This document shows positions 32,849 through 41,346 of a DNA stretch of 44,676 nt, one piece after another. Below the pieces are notes generated by a model, which was given only the letters and a program-made list of their open reading frames with translations, searched no databases and had not been told where the DNA came from. The DNA is from JAWOJF01 sp046481785 (GTDB lineage: Bacteria; Bacteroidota; Ignavibacteria; Ignavibacteriales; Ignavibacteriaceae). Both the position numbers and the translations under genes were made by a program. The DNA is taken from contig JAWOJF010000347.1 of NCBI GenBank assembly GCA_046481785.1, positions 1-44,676 on the forward strand. Direction: 5' to 3'. The first letter of the stretch is position 1. Every line of letters begins with the position of its first letter.

Positions 32849-33646
32849 ATGAACGGTAAAACTATTGCAATACTGGAAAACCGGAGCGCTGATCAAATGG
32901 CGGAACTGATTATGAAGTATGGCGGCATTCCGCTTTTAGCTCCCGCATTAGCTGAAGTCCCGGACATCGATACTGATTTCATAAATGATCTTATGACAGT
33001 ATGGAGCCTTAATAAACCGGATATTTTCATCTTTCAGACCGGTACCGGTACAAGAGCATTGTTTGCAGTAATTGATTTGTTGAACTGTACTGAAAAATTC
33101 AGGAAGGTACTTGAGTATGCTAAAATTATTGCACGGGGGCCTAAACCCGCAGCAGTATTAAGATCTTTGAATATAAGGATAGATGCAATTGCCAAAGAAC
33201 CTTTCACAACTGTTGAAGTTATAGCAGAACTGGATTTCAGTACACTGTTCGGAAAAAAAATTGTTATCCAGAGATATGGCGAGACGAATATGGAATTAAA
33301 TAAAATTCTTGAAGAAGAAAATTGTAAAATAACAGAGATTGCAACTTATAAATGGTCGCTTCCTGTTAACAAAGAACCCCTGTTAAAACTGATATGCGCA
33401 CTTGAAAAAAATGAAATTGATGTAACCGCATTTACAAGCGCTTCACAGGTTAATAATCTTATTGATTTTGCAAAAACATTAGGGAAAGAAGATTCAGTTA
33501 AAGCAGGCTTAAACCGGACTTTAATCGCCTCTATAGGGCCAATATGTTCAGAAGCTATATACAGAAAAGGACTAAAGGTAGATATTGAGGCCCATCCGCC
33601 AAAGATGGGAGCATTTATTGCAGCTATTAGAAACAGGTTTTCATAA
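32849..33646 (+). CDS. hemD: Uroporphyrinogen-III synthase-like protein
   Basis: A 265-residue protein of the HemD fold, which cyclises hydroxymethylbilane to uroporphyrinogen III, the precursor of siroheme. Family-like segments are ILENRSADQMAELIMKYGGI followed by PLLAPALAE, IFQTGTGTRALFAVI, KIIARGPKPAAVLRSLNIRI, GKKIVIQRYGETNMEL, VTAFTSASQVNNLI and IASIGPICSEAIYRKGLKVD. Identity among HemD proteins is low, so the call rests on this motif series and on location between nirB and nirD, where a siroheme supply gene makes sense. Related HemD-like proteins in nitrate clusters of other bacteria also act as regulators, but no DNA-binding domain is present here. Confidence 0.85.
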   Translation: MNGKTIAILENRSADQMAELIMKYGGIPLLAPALAEVPDIDTDFINDLMTVWSLNKPDIFIFQTGTGTRALFAVIDLLNCTEKFRKVLEYAKIIARGPKPAAVLRSLNIRIDAIAKEPFTTVEVIAELDFSTLFGKKIVIQRYGETNMELNKILEEENCKITEIATYKWSLPVNKEPLLKLICALEKNEIDVTAFTSASQVNNLIDFAKTLGKEDSVKAGLNRTLIASIGPICSEAIYRKGLKVDIEAHPPKMGAFIAAIRNRFS

Positions 33647-33681
33647 CAGTAACTAAAATAATATAAACTATTGAGAGAAAT

Positions 33682-34053
33682 ATGGCAGAAGTTCTGGAAG
33701 AAAAAGAAATAAAATGGTTCAAAGCATGTTATGTTGATGACGTGCCTGAAGATGGAGGCGCATGTGTCCGTTACAAGGATCAGCAGATTGCCCTCTTTTA
33801 TTTTACTTCGAGGAATGAGTGGTATGCCACACAGAATATGTGTCCGCACAGGTTTCAGATGGCATTATCAAGAGGGATGATAGGTGATAAAAATGGCGAA
33901 CCTAAAGTAGCTTGTCCGTTTCATAAAAAAACATTTTCATTAGTAACAGGCTGTAATTTAAACGGAGAGGATTATATAATTAAAACCTACCCGGTAAAAG
34001 TTGAGAACAATACAGTATATATAGGGGTGGGCAATGAGAGATATAACGGATAA
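33682..34053 (+). CDS. nirD: Nitrite reductase small subunit, Rieske-type
   Basis: A 123-residue Rieske [2Fe-2S]-fold partner of NirB. The two ligand boxes are CPHRFQMAL and CPFHKKTF (CxH ... CxxH), so a cluster could be bound; some NirD proteins lack these ligands. It opens KWFKACYVDDVPEDGGACVR and ends TVYIGVGNERYNG. The last 20 bases overlap the start of the moaC-moaB fusion, indicating coupled translation. The separation of nirD from nirB by hemD is unusual, as the two are normally adjacent. Confidence 0.92.
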   Translation: MAEVLEEKEIKWFKACYVDDVPEDGGACVRYKDQQIALFYFTSRNEWYATQNMCPHRFQMALSRGMIGDKNGEPKVACPFHKKTFSLVTGCNLNGEDYIIKTYPVKVENNTVYIGVGNERYNG

Positions 34054-34978
34054 AATTATAACCCTTCGTACTGCTAAGGCACAGGCAATTGTATTTTGTA
34101 AAGCGGCTACTCTGGAACTCATAAAAGAGAAAAAAATTCCGAAAGGGGATATACTTGAATTTGCCCGTGCCGCCGGTTATTTCGGTGCAAAAAAGACTGC
34201 TGATTTGATTCCGCATTGTCATCCTATCGGAATCGATTCATTGGAATTCACTTTTGATTTTCTAACGGAAAGCAACTACCTGCACTATACTGCATCTTCA
34301 TCTTTCCGTTCCGGAATTGTAGTACTCTGTGAAGCAAAATATATCGGGCGAACCGGAATTGAAATAGAGGCAATAACAAGTGTTTCCATTGCTGCATTAA
34401 CAATATATGATATCCTTAAGCCGCTTGATGATAACCTGGAAGTTTCATCTATCAGGGTAGTTGAAAAAACAGGAGGCAGGTCAGGACAAAGATATTTCAG
34501 AACACCCCCTTCATGTGCCGTTATTGTCTGTTCCGATTCTACCTTTGAAGGAAAAAGAGAAGATAAGTCAGGTAAGTTAGTTCAAAAAATGCTTCAGGAT
34601 TACGAGGCCAGGGTAAATGAATATATTATTCTTCCGGATGAAAAAGATGCAATACAAAAGAAAATACTTGACCTGGTAGAAAAGGATGTACAATTCATTT
34701 TTACTACAGGAGGAAGCGGACTGGGACCGAGAGATACTACTGTAGATGCTGTAAAAGAAATTATTGAAAGAGACGCCGACGGTATAACTGAAGCAATGAG
34801 GAATTACGGGCAGATGCGCTCTCCGCTTGCCATGATGAGCAGGGGAGTGGCAGGCTCCATTAAACATACTACAATAGTTACTTTACCCGGCAGCTCTGAC
34901 GGCGCCCGTGAATCCATGGAAGCTATTTTACCGGCTGTTTTTCATGCCCGTAAAATGTTAAAAGGAGGAGGACATTAA
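34034..34978 (+). CDS. moaCB: Bifunctional MoaC-MoaB/MogA molybdenum cofactor protein
   Basis: A 314-residue fusion of two cofactor enzymes. Residues 1-152 are MoaC, which makes cyclic pyranopterin monophosphate from the MoaA product: MRDITDKIITLRTAKAQAIV at the start, LIPHCHPIGIDSLEF with the catalytic His, and IEIEAITSVSIAALTIYDIL followed by K. Residues 160-314 are MoaB/MogA, which adenylates molybdopterin: CAVIVCSDSTFEGKREDKSG, TTGGSGLGPRDTTVDAV and VTLPGSSDGARESMEAILPA. The ATG at 34034 gives the exact MoaC N-terminus and follows GGGGTGGG; it overlaps nirD by 20 bp. MoaC-MoaB fusions are known from other bacteria. Confidence 0.93.
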   Translation: MRDITDKIITLRTAKAQAIVFCKAATLELIKEKKIPKGDILEFARAAGYFGAKKTADLIPHCHPIGIDSLEFTFDFLTESNYLHYTASSSFRSGIVVLCEAKYIGRTGIEIEAITSVSIAALTIYDILKPLDDNLEVSSIRVVEKTGGRSGQRYFRTPPSCAVIVCSDSTFEGKREDKSGKLVQKMLQDYEARVNEYIILPDEKDAIQKKILDLVEKDVQFIFTTGGSGLGPRDTTVDAVKEIIERDADGITEAMRNYGQMRSPLAMMSRGVAGSIKHTTIVTLPGSSDGARESMEAILPAVFHARKMLKGGGH

Positions 34979-35021
34979 ATTAGTCCTTCCTTATTAATCA
35001 GAAATTTATTAAAGAATAATT

Positions 35022-36221
35022 ATGTTGTCATTAAATGAGTCTGTTAAAAGTATTATTTCTTTAAAGAGAAACTTTGGGACAGAATATGTTTCAATGACTA
35101 ATTCTGTGAACAGGATTTTAGCTGAAGATATTTTTGCCGACAGAGACTACCCCCCGTATAACCGCTCAGCTATGGATGGTTATGCTGTTAGTTCTGAAGA
35201 TATTGTCTCAAATAATTATTCCCAATTTAAAGTAATAACTGAGATATATGCCGGTGATAATTTTAATTTTCCTGTTAGACCGGGAGAAGCAATAAAAATT
35301 ATGACAGGGGCTGTTGTTCCAGATCTGACTGATATTGTTATCAAAAAAGAAGATGCTGTAACTGATAATGGTTTTGTTTCATTTAAGAGTTCAGGTTTTC
35401 AGAAGTATCATAATATAGCCTTAAAGGGAGAAGATGTTAAAAAAGGTGAATTGTTAATTCCAAAATACACACAGATAAAACATAATCACTTATCTGCTTT
35501 TGCTTCTATAGGAAAAACTAAAATAAAGGTTTTAACACTTCCTAAAGTTGCAATTATTTCAACCGGTCACGAAATAAAACCTATTGATGCAGATATTGCA
35601 GATTACCAGATTCGTGATTCAAACAGCTATACAATAGCGGGTTTCCTTAACAGCTACAATATTAAAATTGTTAAGAAAAAAATAGTGGCAGACAATTTAA
35701 AAAAACTAAAATCAGCAATAGAAAAAATGCTTGATGCTGATATACTTATAATGTCCGGCGGCGTATCGGCTGGTGATGCAGATTTGGTTCCTGATGCATT
35801 AAAGGAGTGCGGATTTGAAGAAATGTTTCATAAAGTAAAGATAAAGCCCGGCAAACCGATATGGTTCGGTTATTATCCCGGTGGTACAAGAGCTTTTGCA
35901 TTACCCGGAAATCCTTTTTCTGTACAGGCGGCATGTAAAATTTTTATCGAACCCTATCTGCGGGCTTGTTTTAATATTCCTCCCGTTGAAGCATTAAATG
36001 TTCAAATAAGTGAAGACAAAAAAAAGAAAACAAATTTTGATGAATATTTCCCGGTAAAACTAAAGAGAAATCCATGCATGCATCTTCAGCCATTAAGCTT
36101 TAACGGATCAGGAGATATAACTGCTTTACTGGGTGCGGATGGTTTGGCTCACCATCCGGCTGATGTGCCTGATATTAAGCAGGGGACAATGGTGCAGTTT
36201 TATCCCTTTAATAATATATAA
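35022..36221 (+). CDS. moeA: Molybdopterin molybdotransferase
   Basis: A 399-residue enzyme that inserts molybdate into adenylated molybdopterin. Signatures: ADRDYPPYNRSAMDGYAV at residues 40-57, VRPGEAIKIMTGAVVP, DIVIKKEDAV, KVAIISTGHEI, ADYQIRDSNSYTI and ILIMSGGVSAGDADLVPDAL with the catalytic Asp, KIKPGKPIWFGYY and FALPGNPFSVQAA. The C-terminal barrel domain is complete. Spacing from moaCB is 43 bp and to the TauE gene 6 bp. Function follows from the MogA-like domain encoded just before it. Confidence 0.95.
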   Translation: MLSLNESVKSIISLKRNFGTEYVSMTNSVNRILAEDIFADRDYPPYNRSAMDGYAVSSEDIVSNNYSQFKVITEIYAGDNFNFPVRPGEAIKIMTGAVVPDLTDIVIKKEDAVTDNGFVSFKSSGFQKYHNIALKGEDVKKGELLIPKYTQIKHNHLSAFASIGKTKIKVLTLPKVAIISTGHEIKPIDADIADYQIRDSNSYTIAGFLNSYNIKIVKKKIVADNLKKLKSAIEKMLDADILIMSGGVSAGDADLVPDALKECGFEEMFHKVKIKPGKPIWFGYYPGGTRAFALPGNPFSVQAACKIFIEPYLRACFNIPPVEALNVQISEDKKKKTNFDEYFPVKLKRNPCMHLQPLSFNGSGDITALLGADGLAHHPADVPDIKQGTMVQFYPFNNI

Positions 36222-36227
36222 AAAATA

Positions 36228-36962
36228 ATGCCTGATACTCTTACATATTTTTTTATTGCAGTTCTTGGGGTTACAGCCTTTATGTATTCTTCTGTAGGGC
36301 ATGGGGGTGCAAGCGGATACCTTGCTGCAATGGCGCTATTTGGTATAAGCTCCACTATTATGAAACCCTCTGCACTCATAATGAATATTATTGTTTCATC
36401 TACAGCATTTTATCATTTTTATAAGGTGGGATATTTCAGGTGGAAATTATTCCTTTTTCTGGCGGCTGTCTCCATCCCATCAGCATATATTGGCGCAAGC
36501 ATTTTTATTCCGGAAAATTATTACAGGAAAATCCTTGGCGCAATATTAATGATTCCTTTTCTTAAACTGAGCTTTTCGGCTCAGCCGCAGACAGAAAGTA
36601 CCGTTCATCAAAAGGGAATGTTTTTAGCAGGTGCCGGAGGTTTGATTGGCTTTATCTCAGGTATGATTGGTATAGGTGGAGGAATAATTCTCAGCCCTCT
36701 TCTTTTATTTTTAAAACTGACTGATATAAAAGAAACGGCAGCAATATCCGCTGCATTTATACTTGTTAATTCATTATCGGGGTTAACAGCAATTATTGAA
36801 AAAAATAATATTGATTCTTCACTCTATTACTGGATGCCGGCAGCGTTTGCCGGGGCATGTGCCGGAGGTTATTTGGGTGCAAAGAGATTTAAGAGTATTA
36901 TGTTGAAGAGAATTCTTGCGGTTGTTCTTTTAATTGCGGCTATAAAATTACTAATAACGTGA
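36228..36962 (+). CDS. TauE/SafE-family permease
   Basis: A 244-residue inner-membrane protein with seven or eight helices, of the TauE/SafE (DUF81) anion-exporter family. The duplicated motif is visible as YSSVGHGGASGYLAAMALFG near the start and ISGMIGIGGGIILSPLLLFL in the middle. Members have been linked to sulfite, sulfonate and other anion transport. In this operon, between moeA and mobA, a link to molybdate, sulfite or another oxyanion is possible but is guesswork from position. No ModABC molybdate importer is in the window. The C-terminus ends IAAIKLLIT. Confidence 0.85.
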   Translation: MPDTLTYFFIAVLGVTAFMYSSVGHGGASGYLAAMALFGISSTIMKPSALIMNIIVSSTAFYHFYKVGYFRWKLFLFLAAVSIPSAYIGASIFIPENYYRKILGAILMIPFLKLSFSAQPQTESTVHQKGMFLAGAGGLIGFISGMIGIGGGIILSPLLLFLKLTDIKETAAISAAFILVNSLSGLTAIIEKNNIDSSLYYWMPAAFAGACAGGYLGAKRFKSIMLKRILAVVLLIAAIKLLIT

Positions 36963-36971
36963 CAGGTGGAA

Positions 36972-37553
36972 ATGAATTCACTTATAGGTGTGGTAATGTG
37001 CGGCGGGGGAAGTACCCGGATGGGAAAAGATAAAGGATTACTTAAGTCAGATGATATAACATGGGCTGAACTGGCATATGAAAAACTAAAATCTGTTACC
37101 GGTGAAGTATATGTTTCTATAAATCCATCTCAGGAGACCGGCTATAGGGAAATATTTCCGGGGCACATACTTATTCCCGATGATGTGACCTTAAAGGGTC
37201 CGCTGGCAGGGCTGTTTACAGTGCACAAACATATGACGGATAAAGATATATTTATTTTAGCTTGTGATATGTTAAAAATGGATGGGGGCACATTAAAAAA
37301 AATATCTGAGGTTTATGAGAGTAATAAAAATCTTTATGATTTTTTTGTATACAAAAAGCAGCTTAATATAGAACCTCTTGCCGGTATTTATACAAGCAGG
37401 GGAATTACTCAAATATATAATTCATATTTTGCGGGGAACCTGCAGAGAGCCAGTATGAAATATGTATTGGAAAATGGTAATACTTATGCTATTAAGATTC
37501 GGGGCAGAAATAAATTTGCAAATTTTAACTCTCCTTCAGATCTGAAGAATTAA
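36972..37553 (+). CDS. mobA: Molybdenum cofactor guanylyltransferase
   Basis: A protein of about 193 residues that joins GMP to molybdopterin to give bis-MGD, the cofactor form used by the NasA domain. The nucleotide loop is GVVMCGGGSTRMGKDKGLL, with PDDVTLKGPLAGL and FILACDMLKMDGGTL carrying the metal-binding Asp; EPLAGIYTSRG follows. The start is the ATG at 36972 behind AGGTGG, not the GTG two codons earlier. It is the last gene of the operon and its stop is only about 10 bp from the convergent lolD stop. No terminator hairpin is visible in that gap. Confidence 0.92.
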   Translation: MNSLIGVVMCGGGSTRMGKDKGLLKSDDITWAELAYEKLKSVTGEVYVSINPSQETGYREIFPGHILIPDDVTLKGPLAGLFTVHKHMTDKDIFILACDMLKMDGGTLKKISEVYESNKNLYDFFVYKKQLNIEPLAGIYTSRGITQIYNSYFAGNLQRASMKYVLENGNTYAIKIRGRNKFANFNSPSDLKN

Positions 37554-37563
37554 TTTATATCAA

Positions 37564-38253
37564 TTATTTGGAATTTATAATGCTTCCATCTTTCATTTCA
37601 AAAACCTTATCCGCAAGTTTTACCAGTTCGGCATTATGAGTAACTATTACGAAGGTCTTTTTATATTTATCCCTTAAATCAATAAATATCTGGTGGAGAG
37701 ATTCACTGTTAGCTGAATCGAGATTTCCTGTTGGCTCATCTGCAAAAATAATTGACGGATCATTAGCAAGTGCCCTGGCAACTGCTACTCTTTGTTGTTC
37801 ACCACCGGAAAGCTCTGCCGGTTTATGATTTATTCTCTCACTTAATCCTACCGATTCTAATAATTCTTTTGCTCTTACAGAGGCTTTATCAAGACTTACA
37901 CCCTGGATCATCCGGGGTATTGCCACATTTTCTAATGCACTGAATTCCGGCAAAAGATGATGAAACTGGAAAACAAAACCAATATTATTATTCCGGAATC
38001 GTGCAAGTTTATCATCTGATAATTTAAAAATATTTTCATTATTAAAAATAACTTCACCGCTGTCGGGCCTGTCCAATCCTCCAAGAAGATGGAGAAGTGT
38101 ACTTTTTCCTGCTCCTGAAGCTCCAACAATAACAGAAATTTTTTCTGCTTCAATTTCCAGGGAAACTGTTTTCAATACTTCAAGGGATACTTTTTTAGTA
38201 GTCCGGTAAGTTTTAGATAAATTATTTGCAAATAATATTGTTTGATTTTCCAT
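37564..38253 (-). CDS. lolD: LolD-like ABC transporter ATPase
   Basis: A 229-residue ATPase subunit of the MacB/LolD type. Walker A GASGAGKSTLLHLLGG, Q-loop VFQFHHLLPEFSALENV, signature LSGGEQQRVAVARALA, Walker B IIFADEPTGNLDS and the switch His in VIVTHNAE are all present. It follows the two permease genes on the same strand (44 bp gap) and should power lipoprotein release from the inner membrane with them. Size and the LLPEF motif fit LolD. A general lipid or peptide export role is the alternative. Confidence 0.9.
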   Translation of the reverse strand: MENQTILFANNLSKTYRTTKKVSLEVLKTVSLEIEAEKISVIVGASGAGKSTLLHLLGGLDRPDSGEVIFNNENIFKLSDDKLARFRNNNIGFVFQFHHLLPEFSALENVAIPRMIQGVSLDKASVRAKELLESVGLSERINHKPAELSGGEQQRVAVARALANDPSIIFADEPTGNLDSANSESLHQIFIDLRDKYKKTFVIVTHNAELVKLADKVFEMKDGSIINSK

Positions 38254-38297
38254 AAGTATTTTATTTCGCAGTTCAAAAATTACAAATCATAAATCTG

Positions 38298-39524
38298 TTA
38301 CTCCCATTTTATAGCTTCAAGAGGGTTTATTTTTGCCGCTCTTTTTGCCGGAAATAATGAAGCTAAAAATGAAAGGAGGATTGAAACTCCTGTTATATAA
38401 AAGAAATCAGAAACTCTCAGTTCAAGCGGAAGAGCCGCAATTTTATATTGTGTAGGGTCTAATGGATAAATATTATACTGCAAGTGTATAAAACATACAA
38501 GGTAGCCCAGCATTACTCCCAGGAAAGTACCTGCTATACCAATCAGCAGTCCTTCAAACATAAATATTTTTAGTATTGATTTTTCAACAACACCCATTGA
38601 ACGGAGAATACCTATATCCCTTTTCTTTTCAATTACAGACATGGATAAAGAACCGAGAATATTAAAGGTGGCAACAGCAATAATTAAAGATAGAATAATA
38701 TAAGCAGCCCATCTCTCAACCTGCATATAAGAATAAAGCTCCTTGTGAAAATCATACCATGTGGATACCTGAAATTTATCTTTTTCAAGATTCTGTTCAA
38801 GTATTTCTTTTACGCCTTCTGCATTATCAATGCTGGTTAAACGAATATCATATCCCTGCACATTGCCGTTGTATCCCAGTAATACCTGGGCCGATTCGAG
38901 TGAAGTAAATATATAATTAGCGTCATAATCATTGTTATTGGAACTATATATGCCGCTGACAATAAATTGCTGCATTTGAGGCTCTGAAAATTGAGATATT
39001 ACTCTTTCAATTCCTGCGGGAGATACAAGTGTTATTGTATCTCCTACAAGTGTCTGCAGATGATCAGCAAGCCTTAGGCCCATCATTATTTTAGGATAGC
39101 CATTTTGTTCAGATAGTTCATATTTACCAAAAACAGTATTTGATTGTATCCCGTATACTTCTTCGCCGTCTGGTTCTGAAATACCTTTAAGGTTTACAAC
39201 TTCCGTAAGCTGATCGCGGTAGGCCAATACTTTCCCGCTTACAAAGGGAGATATTTTTTTTACATCATCAATCTGCAGGTTTCTTATAATCTCCTCCTGC
39301 GGCGGAACATTTTCAGATATAACTTCCACCCGTACATCCGGATCAAAGTTTATGAGGAAAGATGTTACTAAACTTCCAAAGCCGTTAAAAACAGATAATA
39401 CAACTATTAATGCAGCAACACCAATAGTAATGCCCGCAATAGATATTAATGATATTATTGTAATAAAATTAATTTTGTGTTTAGATACTAAATATCTTTT
39501 TGCTATAAACGGCTCAAATCCCAT
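38298..39524 (-). CDS. LolC/LolE-like lipoprotein-releasing permease, copy 2
   Basis: A 408-residue FtsX-like permease: one helix at residues 20-45 (INFITIISLISIAGITIGVA), a large periplasmic domain (about 50-270), and three helices from about 275 to 400, ending AAKINPLEAIKWE. The layout is that of LolC/LolE subunits, which pass lipoproteins to the carrier LolA. Its start overlaps the stop of the preceding permease by one base. The two permeases are homologous in layout but clearly diverged, so a heterodimeric complex with LolD is likely. Confidence 0.88.
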   Translation of the reverse strand: MGFEPFIAKRYLVSKHKINFITIISLISIAGITIGVAALIVVLSVFNGFGSLVTSFLINFDPDVRVEVISENVPPQEEIIRNLQIDDVKKISPFVSGKVLAYRDQLTEVVNLKGISEPDGEEVYGIQSNTVFGKYELSEQNGYPKIMMGLRLADHLQTLVGDTITLVSPAGIERVISQFSEPQMQQFIVSGIYSSNNNDYDANYIFTSLESAQVLLGYNGNVQGYDIRLTSIDNAEGVKEILEQNLEKDKFQVSTWYDFHKELYSYMQVERWAAYIILSLIIAVATFNILGSLSMSVIEKKRDIGILRSMGVVEKSILKIFMFEGLLIGIAGTFLGVMLGYLVCFIHLQYNIYPLDPTQYKIAALPLELRVSDFFYITGVSILLSFLASLFPAKRAAKINPLEAIKWE

Positions 39525-40747
39525 TAGCCAAACCTTAATGTTGATACGGGGTTTATTTTTGATGCCACATAACTTGGAATTAATGACGCAAGGATACAGA
39601 GTACAAAAGTGAGAACAGAAACCAAAACAAAATTTTCCGGCTTTAAAAGCACTGGTATTGAAGACATAAAATATACTGAAGAGGGGATAGTAATTATTTC
39701 AAACTTCATCTGTAAGTAGGTTAAAACAAATGCCAGTAAATTTCCTGCAACAATACCAATAACAGCAAGAAACATTCCCTGGTACACGAAAATTTTTACA
39801 ATCTGTTTTCCTTTTGCCCCAATCGATTTTAGTATTCCTATTGCGTTTGTTTTTTCCAGTACTATCATAAACAAGGTTCCCACTATATTAAATACAGCAA
39901 CAATAATTATTAAACCGAGTATAATTGGGATAGGCTTCTTCTGGAGATCAATCCATGTAAATATATTTCTATGAGTCTGGTATATAGACCTTGCATAATG
40001 AGGATACCGCAGCTTATTGTTCAGTGATTCAGTGATACTGTCTATTTTAGAAATGTCCTTTAGTTTTATATCATAACCTGAAATATTATCGCCAATATTA
40101 AAAAGTTCCTGCGCTGACTTCATATTAACATATGCAATCAGGTCATCATATTCTGCCATACCGCTTTCGAAGATTCCGCCTATTGTATATTTTCTAATAT
40201 TAGGCAGATTAGCAGGCGATGGAAGCTGGTCATTAACCAGTGCAAACAATGTAACTCTATCTCCCAGCTTAACACGAAGTTTATTGGCAAGTTTTCTTCC
40301 AATTATAATTTTGCCGTCTTCAGAAATTGAACTAAACCTTCCTTCAGTTATGTTTTGTTCAACCCGTATTGCTCTGCTGTCTGTACTGATCCCTTTGATA
40401 TTAATTCCTTCCTGAACTTTCCGGCTGCTTATAATTGCAAGATTAGAAACATAAGGATTTATTGCTGTTCCGGCAGGCAGCGAATCACGTAATTGAGGAA
40501 GTATAGTATGATAATCAGGAAGAGAGGATCTGTAGGAATTTATCTGTATATGTGCATCAAAGTCTATAATTTTTTCAGTTAGTGTTTTTTCAAAACCATT
40601 TAATACACTTAAAGCAATAATTAAAGCTGCAACTCCAAGCGCTATTCCCGTAACAGCCACAGTTGAAATAAGATTAATAAACCGGGAGTTTTTCCTGGAA
40701 AAGGTATATTTTTTTGTTATAAAGAATGAAAATGACATCAGGAACAA
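39524..40747 (-). CDS. LolC/LolE-like lipoprotein-releasing permease, copy 1
   Basis: A 407-residue permease, the first gene of the minus-strand Lol-like operon. It opens SFFITKKYTFSRKNSRFIN, then ISTVAVTGIALGVAALIIAL as helix 1, a periplasmic domain with KGISTDSRAIRVEQNI and IIIGRKLANKLRVKLGDRVT, and three C-terminal helices, ending VASKINPVSTLRFG. The LRVKLGDRVTL stretch is typical of LolC/E. A candidate promoter lies 15-43 bp upstream, just beyond the tRNA terminator. Confidence 0.88.
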   Translation of the reverse strand: MFLMSFSFFITKKYTFSRKNSRFINLISTVAVTGIALGVAALIIALSVLNGFEKTLTEKIIDFDAHIQINSYRSSLPDYHTILPQLRDSLPAGTAINPYVSNLAIISSRKVQEGINIKGISTDSRAIRVEQNITEGRFSSISEDGKIIIGRKLANKLRVKLGDRVTLFALVNDQLPSPANLPNIRKYTIGGIFESGMAEYDDLIAYVNMKSAQELFNIGDNISGYDIKLKDISKIDSITESLNNKLRYPHYARSIYQTHRNIFTWIDLQKKPIPIILGLIIIVAVFNIVGTLFMIVLEKTNAIGILKSIGAKGKQIVKIFVYQGMFLAVIGIVAGNLLAFVLTYLQMKFEIITIPSSVYFMSSIPVLLKPENFVLVSVLTFVLCILASLIPSYVASKINPVSTLRFG

Positions 40748-40761
40748 TTATAGTTATAATT

Positions 40762-40790
40762 TAGATATGAATGATAACCATTTAAAACAA
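40762..40790 (-). promoter_or_regulatory. Candidate promoter of the Lol-like operon
   Basis: On the minus strand TTGTTT (40790-40785) is followed after 17 bp by TATCTA (40767-40762), close upstream of the first permease gene. The match is moderate, and the -35 region overlaps the T-run of the tRNA terminator. Confidence 0.35.
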
Positions 40791-40815
40791 AAAAATCCCG
40801 GAAAACTCCGGGATT
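40789..40815 (-). terminator. Rho-independent terminator of the tRNA cluster
   Basis: AATCCCGG (40794-40801) and CCGGGATT (40808-40815) form an 8-bp stem with loop AAAACT. On the minus strand it is followed by a run of T, right after tRNA-Glu. This is the clearest terminator in the window. Confidence 0.85.
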
Positions 40816-40822
40816 TATAAAG

Positions 40823-40894
40823 TGACCCCAAGGGGATTTGAACCCCTGTTACCGCCGTGAAAGGGCGATGTCCTAACCACTAGACGATGGGGCC
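40823..40894 (-). tRNA. tRNA-Glu (anticodon UUC)
   Basis: The minus strand begins GGCCCCATCGTCTAGTGG and ends with the T arm GGTTCAAATCC and acceptor TGGGGTC plus discriminator A. The anticodon loop reads CTTTCAC, anticodon TTC. The acceptor stem pairs at seven positions including one G-U. CCA is not encoded. Confidence 0.95.
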
Positions 40895-40973
40895 GGGATC
40901 AGAAATTAAAATTGTAAATGAAAAATTAAAAATAATTCGTCATTATTCCGAATACCACTTTATAATAACATGG

Positions 40974-41047
40974 GGTGAGCGATGGGAATTGAACCCACGA
41001 CCCCCAGGGCCACAACCTGGTGCTCTAACCAACTGAGCTACGCCCAC
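40974..41047 (-). tRNA. tRNA-His (anticodon GUG)
   Basis: The minus strand reads GTGGGCGTAGCTCAGTTGG ... TTGTGGC ... GGGTTCAATTCCC with acceptor CGCTCAC. The anticodon is GTG. An extra G just 5' (41048) pairs with discriminator C at 40974, as required for histidine identity. The next three bases on the minus strand read CCA. Confidence 0.95.
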
Positions 41048-41098
41048 CATATCATAGTTAATAAGCAAATATTATTTGGTTTCAACTATTAATTTTCG

Positions 41099-41172
41099 TA
41101 CGCCCGAGTGGAATCGAACCACTAACCTACAGCTTAGAAGGCTGTTGCTCTATCCGATTGAGCTACGGGCGC
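41099..41172 (-). tRNA. tRNA-Arg (anticodon UCU)
   Basis: The minus strand starts GCGCCCGTAGCTCAATCGG, with anticodon loop CTTCTAA (TCT), T arm GTGGTTCGATTCCAC and acceptor CGGGCGT plus discriminator A. It reads AGA codons. Confidence 0.95.
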
Positions 41173-41230
41173 GGTTAGTACTTCAATAAAAAAGAACACT
41201 TTTACAGCAAAAAATTCCGCATTAAAATTG

Positions 41231-41306
41231 TCGGGGCGGCAGGATTCGAACCTGCGACCTCCTGCTCCCAAAGCAGGCGCGATGAACCGGGCTACGCTAC
41301 GCCCCG
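41231..41306 (-). tRNA. tRNA-Pro (anticodon UGG)
   Basis: The minus strand starts CGGGGCGTAGCGTAGCCC, with anticodon stem-loop CCTGCTTTGGGAGCAGG (TGG), T arm GCAGGTTCGAATCCTGC and acceptor CGCCCCG plus discriminator A. It is the first gene of the tRNA transcript. Confidence 0.95.
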
Positions 41307-41346
41307 AAAAAAAATTTAACTCTATTTTAAAGAACTAACTTAATAT

